From the NCBI GenBank assembly GCA_020747015.1, contig JAGTJM010000156.1:1-20914 (forward strand): 20,914 bases of DNA, given 5' to 3'. Source of the stretch: Pyrenochaeta sp. MPI-SDFR-AT-0127. Taxonomy: Eukaryota > Ascomycota > Dothideomycetes > Pleosporales > Cucurbitariaceae. The translations under genes were made by a program, and so were the position numbers. The notes below the pieces were generated by a model. That model ran no database searches and was not told the origin of the DNA. It worked only from the letters and a program-made list of their open reading frames with translations. Below, one piece after another: positions 18,315 to 20,914 of this stretch; position 1 is the first letter of the stretch; each line of letters starts with the position of its first letter.

Positions 18315-18830
18315 TATTAAAAGGGTGGGGTGTCCTTAGTAGAGTAGCTACAATATAAAGTAGCTGGTGTCACTAAGGAGCCTTTCTTAGGTATACTTCT
18401 AGAGTTAGAGTAAGTAGAGATAGATAAAGGTTAAAGTAGTTCTAAGTATTAAATAGTAGTATTCAATAATAACTTAAGGTTAATTATAATATTCTATAGG
18501 GGTATATTATTCTTATCTATATATATAATACGCTTATCGCGCTCGCTGCGATTATAGCGAGCGCTCATCCTTAGCCTAGCGAGTAGTTACGTGCTTTTAG
18601 GCCTTACCTCGTATTAGCGCCTATAGTAACACTTACGGTTAGTTAAGAAGGCTCCCTAGAGAGGTCCTTCCTTCGTATAAAACTAGGATTATAATACTAT
18701 CTCCCTTCCTCCTAAGATCTATCCTAGATTACGTAGTCTATTACTAAGTTCATTTATAGTGTATAGTGCCCCGCGCTTAGGCACTACGTAAGATAAGATA
18801 TCTTCTAATTCTTAAATTCGTAACCTTCGC
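18315..18830 (-). repeat. LTR of the Gypsy element, copy 3 of the dispersed repeat
   Basis: The left edge TATTAAAAGGGTGGGG is the complement of the shared right terminus CCCTTTTAATA. Similarity with 6180-6578 is strong over the first 385 bases and weaker to about 18800. Its place, downstream of the minus-strand polyprotein remnant, is where the 3' LTR should be. It has one GC-rich AGCG/GCTCGC block (18530-18562), shorter than in copy 1. Confidence 0.6.
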
Positions 18831-18859
18831 TTATATAACGAAATCCTTCGCGTAAATAC

Positions 18860-19295
18860 TATTACTAAAGTCGCCTACGATAAGTGTTTTATAACTAGTA
18901 CTATCTATTATATTATACTAGAATTGAAATTAAAATATACTAAATACACTTATCTAGGCAAGCTATATATTAATATATCCTAGGCTTCCTTAAATAAGAC
19001 TTAAGAGGAGTATTAAAAGAGAGTAGATAATAATAAGAAATTACTAGTAGAGGTAATTTCCTAGTTACTTCGTAATAAGAAGATCTTAAAGTAAGCTAAG
19101 GATTAGGCGCGTAAGAAGGCCCTATATTTAGCGTTAGAGATATAAGATAATAGGGAATTAGAGTTTACTAAGGAGGCTCCTTATCCTACCGCTAATACTC
19201 TAGTTAGGTTTTCTCTAATATTATAGTTAACTATTAGGGCTTTAGACCTATTAGCTACTCCTACAGAGTCTAGCTAGGTTCCTACCTTTTCCTAA
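18860..19295 (+). pseudogene. Convergent second ORF with a zinc-knuckle-like motif and coiled coil
   Basis: One plus-strand frame from about 18867 to a TAA at 19293 carries KVAYDKCFITST, then KYTKYTYLGKLY, then a charged helix (LLRNKKILK-stop-AKD-stop-ARKK-ALYLALE), then EFTKEAPYPTANTLVRFSLI and ALDLLATPTESS. KYTKYTYLGKLY is C-x2-C-x6-C with all three Cys (TGT/TGC) turned to Tyr (TAT/TAC), as RIP would do. The layout (Cys-rich N-terminus, coiled coil, Ser/Pro-rich acidic tail) is that of hypothetical proteins common in fungal repeats. It lies antisense between the integrase-chromodomain end and the LTR. The N-terminus is lost. Identity is inferred from layout and from memory of such proteins. 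Confidence 0.45.
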
Positions 19296-19504
19296 TATCG
19301 TGTTATATTATCCTAGAAGTGTCTATATTCTAGATTTATTAGTCTTCTTCACTAACTTCTTCTTAGGTAGTATTTCTTATTCTCTAGTCGTTATATTATT
19401 TTACTCGCTGTTTTCTAGGTTAGGTCCTAAAATATCTTATTATAGTATATACTTATTAGACCTTTTCATAATTATTATTAGGTTATCTTATCTATATTAT
19501 TTAT

Positions 19505-20235
19505 TCGTTAGTATATAGATTTCTAGTAGGCTTATAGTTTTATATTATAGGCCCGTAGGTTTTCTCGTAGCTCCTATATATTTTCTAAGTCTAGATATCC
19601 TTTCTATTTAATAAGGTATATTATATCTTATAGTTTAGGTCCTTTAATATAGTAGTTAAGTATTTATTCTACTTTAAATTTACTTTCTTCTTTAGGTTTA
19701 TAGTAGAATATCGTCTATAATAGTATTTTAGAGTCCGCTAGTTCTAATAGTTTAATATAGAATATTAGTTTAATCTTCGCGTCTAGTAGTAGATCTAATA
19801 TATAGTTTACTAGTCCTTTCTATTCTTAGACTAAAAACGGTCCGACCTTAACGTAGTCTAGTCCTTTATTAGGTTATTTTGTTCGAAGGTTTTTTATAAG
19901 TAAATATACTTTATCCCCCTTTTTTAGCTAAGGTGCCGTTTTTCTTTTTCTATTAATATATTTAATTTATTACTATTATGTTTTTTTTTATATTTTCCTT
20001 TATTTTCTAGTATAGGTTCTTTATTTCTTAGACGTTCTTTAAAGCTACTTTAGCTTTAGTATTTAGAAAATTACGTTTAAAGAGATTAGGATATTTCCCG
20101 TAGTATACGTAGAATAGTATTACGCCTATTATCTCTAATTTCTTATTATTATAAGCGATTTATACTATAGGTAGTAGTAATACCTAATTATCCTAGGCGT
20201 AGTTATAATACGTCTATAGGTATTATTTTAGTATT
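19505..20235 (-). mobile_element. Gypsy (chromovirus) polyprotein: integrase C-terminus and chromodomain, degraded
   Basis: The minus strand reads NYA-stop-DN-stop-V at about 20190, then IAYNNKK, FYVYYGKYPN, KAKVALKNV-stop-EIKNLY, INRKRKTAP-stop-LKKGDKVYLL near 19990-19900, KGLDYVKVGPFLV, and DAKIKLIFYIKLLELADSK. It finishes with the chromodomain remnant YLIK-stop-KGYLDLENI-stop-EL near 19600-19560. This is the GPY/F and chromodomain end of chromovirus integrases (family form NYAQDNW, KKGDKVYLL, GPF, HPVFHVSLLE, YLIKWKGYxDSENTWE). Stops sit at Gln and Trp positions. The catalytic integrase core, RNase H and reverse transcriptase are not recognisable upstream within the window. Confidence 0.8.
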
Positions 20236-20277
20236 ATAGGGTGTAAATAGGTATTTAGGGTTTAGGTTAGGGCTAGA

Positions 20278-20488
20278 ATTTTTACCCTTAGGGGTGAAAC
20301 CTCTTCTAATAGTAAGTTTAATAAGTAGAAATTCTTACCCCTAGAGGTGAAACCTCTTATAATAATAAGTTTAATAAGTAGAAATTCTTACCCCTAGAGG
20401 TAAAACCTATTATAGCGATAAGTTTAATAAGTAGAAGTTCTTACCCTATAGGTAGAACCTCTTATAATAGTAAGAAAATTAATAGTAA
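20278..20488. repeat. Four tandem 53-bp units with an internal hairpin
   Basis: Units start at 20278, 20331, 20384 and 20437; the first three are exactly 53 bp. Each begins ATTCTTACCC(C)TAGAGG-like and ends TTTAATAAGTAGAA. Units 1-2 hold GAGGTGAAACCTC-type inverted repeats, perfect in unit 2 (AGAGGT-GAA-ACCTCT). Unit 4 is diverged at its end. Related ACCCCTAGGGG words recur at about 20560-20572 and 20620-20630. Confidence 0.8.
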
Positions 20489-20914
20489 GAAAAGGTAGGT
20501 ATATAGTCGCATTCCTATAGCCTTACAACTTAGTGCAGCGTGTAACGGCTAAGGTTATTTACCCCTAGGGGCTAAACTAGCCTAACTAAGATTTATTAGG
20601 TTACGTCTAGTCCTTTATACCTAGGGGTAAGATACGCTATTAGTATAAAGCCCGCTCTCCTAAATTATATCGCCTTATCCTCTTAGAATACTAATAATAA
20701 AGTGTAAATCTAACTCTTAACCTACGAAGTTAGTAAAATAACCCTAAATTAGTGAAAATAATTCTACGTAAAGTAGGCTGCTATCTACCTTTTAAGACGT
20801 TGAATCTGCACGTATTTAAGCTAAGCTATATTATTTAGTAACTATATAATTTCCTATTAATACGCTTATACTAACCTAGAGTATTAGCACGAATAGACCT
20901 ATAGACTATAAATA
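20489..20914. other. RIP-saturated sequence to the right edge
   Basis: TA-rich sequence upstream of the Gypsy integrase remnant. The expected catalytic integrase core is not visible, so it may be deleted, replaced or too degraded to read. Confidence 0.4.

Noticed and set aside
19300..19518. Plus-strand 72-codon hydrophobic frame resembling a membrane protein
   Set aside because: It is antisense to the end of the Gypsy polyprotein frame in TA-rich RIPed DNA, which yields Leu/Ile/Tyr-rich text by chance.
1..20914. CRISPR array, tRNA or rRNA genes
   Set aside because: No regularly spaced repeats with unique spacers, and no tRNA or rRNA-like conserved segments were seen; the organism is a eukaryote.

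Overview
The window looks like an accessory, repeat-rich stretch of a filamentous ascomycete (Pezizomycotina) genome. The signs are short spliceosomal introns (49-103 nt, GTAAGT/GTACGT-type donors, CTAAC-type branch points), fungal-only protein families (Fung_rhodopsin/PTH11-like seven-TM proteins, a fungal tannase, an OrsD-like protein, a Fot1/pogo-type transposase, a chromodomain Gypsy element) and saturating repeat-induced point mutation (RIP). Blocks at about 1-690, 5160-6890, 9001-10900 and 18170-20914 are almost free of CpA and TpG, while CpG, CpC and CpT remain. That is the CpA-to-TpA footprint of RIP. The species cannot be named from the sequence.

Layout. 1-735: RIP-degraded coding relic of unknown family, running off the left edge. 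694-1158 (-): open hypothetical frame. 2184-2576 (+): intact two-exon gene for a 103-residue, eight-cysteine secreted protein. 3005-4321 (+): broken amidohydrolase gene that still has a recognisable intron. 4328-4723 (-): unassigned coding-like frame. 4930-6795 (-): RIP-destroyed PTH11-like seven-TM gene split by an LTR copy ending at 6578. 7646-8030 (-): non-LTR retrotransposon reverse-transcriptase scrap. 8428-9000 (+): N-terminal 40% of a tannase/feruloyl-esterase gene, cut off at a RIP-saturated element (9001-10506) whose right end is another copy of the LTR. 10540-11340 (+): C-terminal part of a Fot1/pogo transposase. 11921-13256 (+): intact five-exon gene for a 350-residue PTH11-like seven-TM protein. 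13730-14137: degenerate tandem repeats inside an inverted-repeat element. 14281-14598 (-): small single-pass membrane protein with five 8-residue repeats. 15196-18163 (+): OrsD-like (DUF3505) gene of about 972 codons with about 22 nonsense codons and no frameshift. 18315-20914: RIP-saturated Gypsy/chromovirus remnant on the minus strand with its LTR, a convergent second ORF and a 4 x 53-bp hairpin tandem repeat.

The genes do not form an evident pathway. The picture is a transposon-dense compartment where most genes have been killed by RIP or insertions. Three genes look undamaged: the cysteine-rich secreted protein, the seven-TM protein and perhaps the repeat-tailed membrane protein. The most useful new items here are the spliced eight-cysteine gene, the two PTH11-like genes (one live, one dead) on opposite strands, the frame-perfect OrsD-like relic with cysteine-to-tyrosine changes in its zinc ligands, and the zinc-knuckle-like ORF lying antisense between the Gypsy polyprotein and its LTR. 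All family assignments come from reading the translations; no database search was possible.
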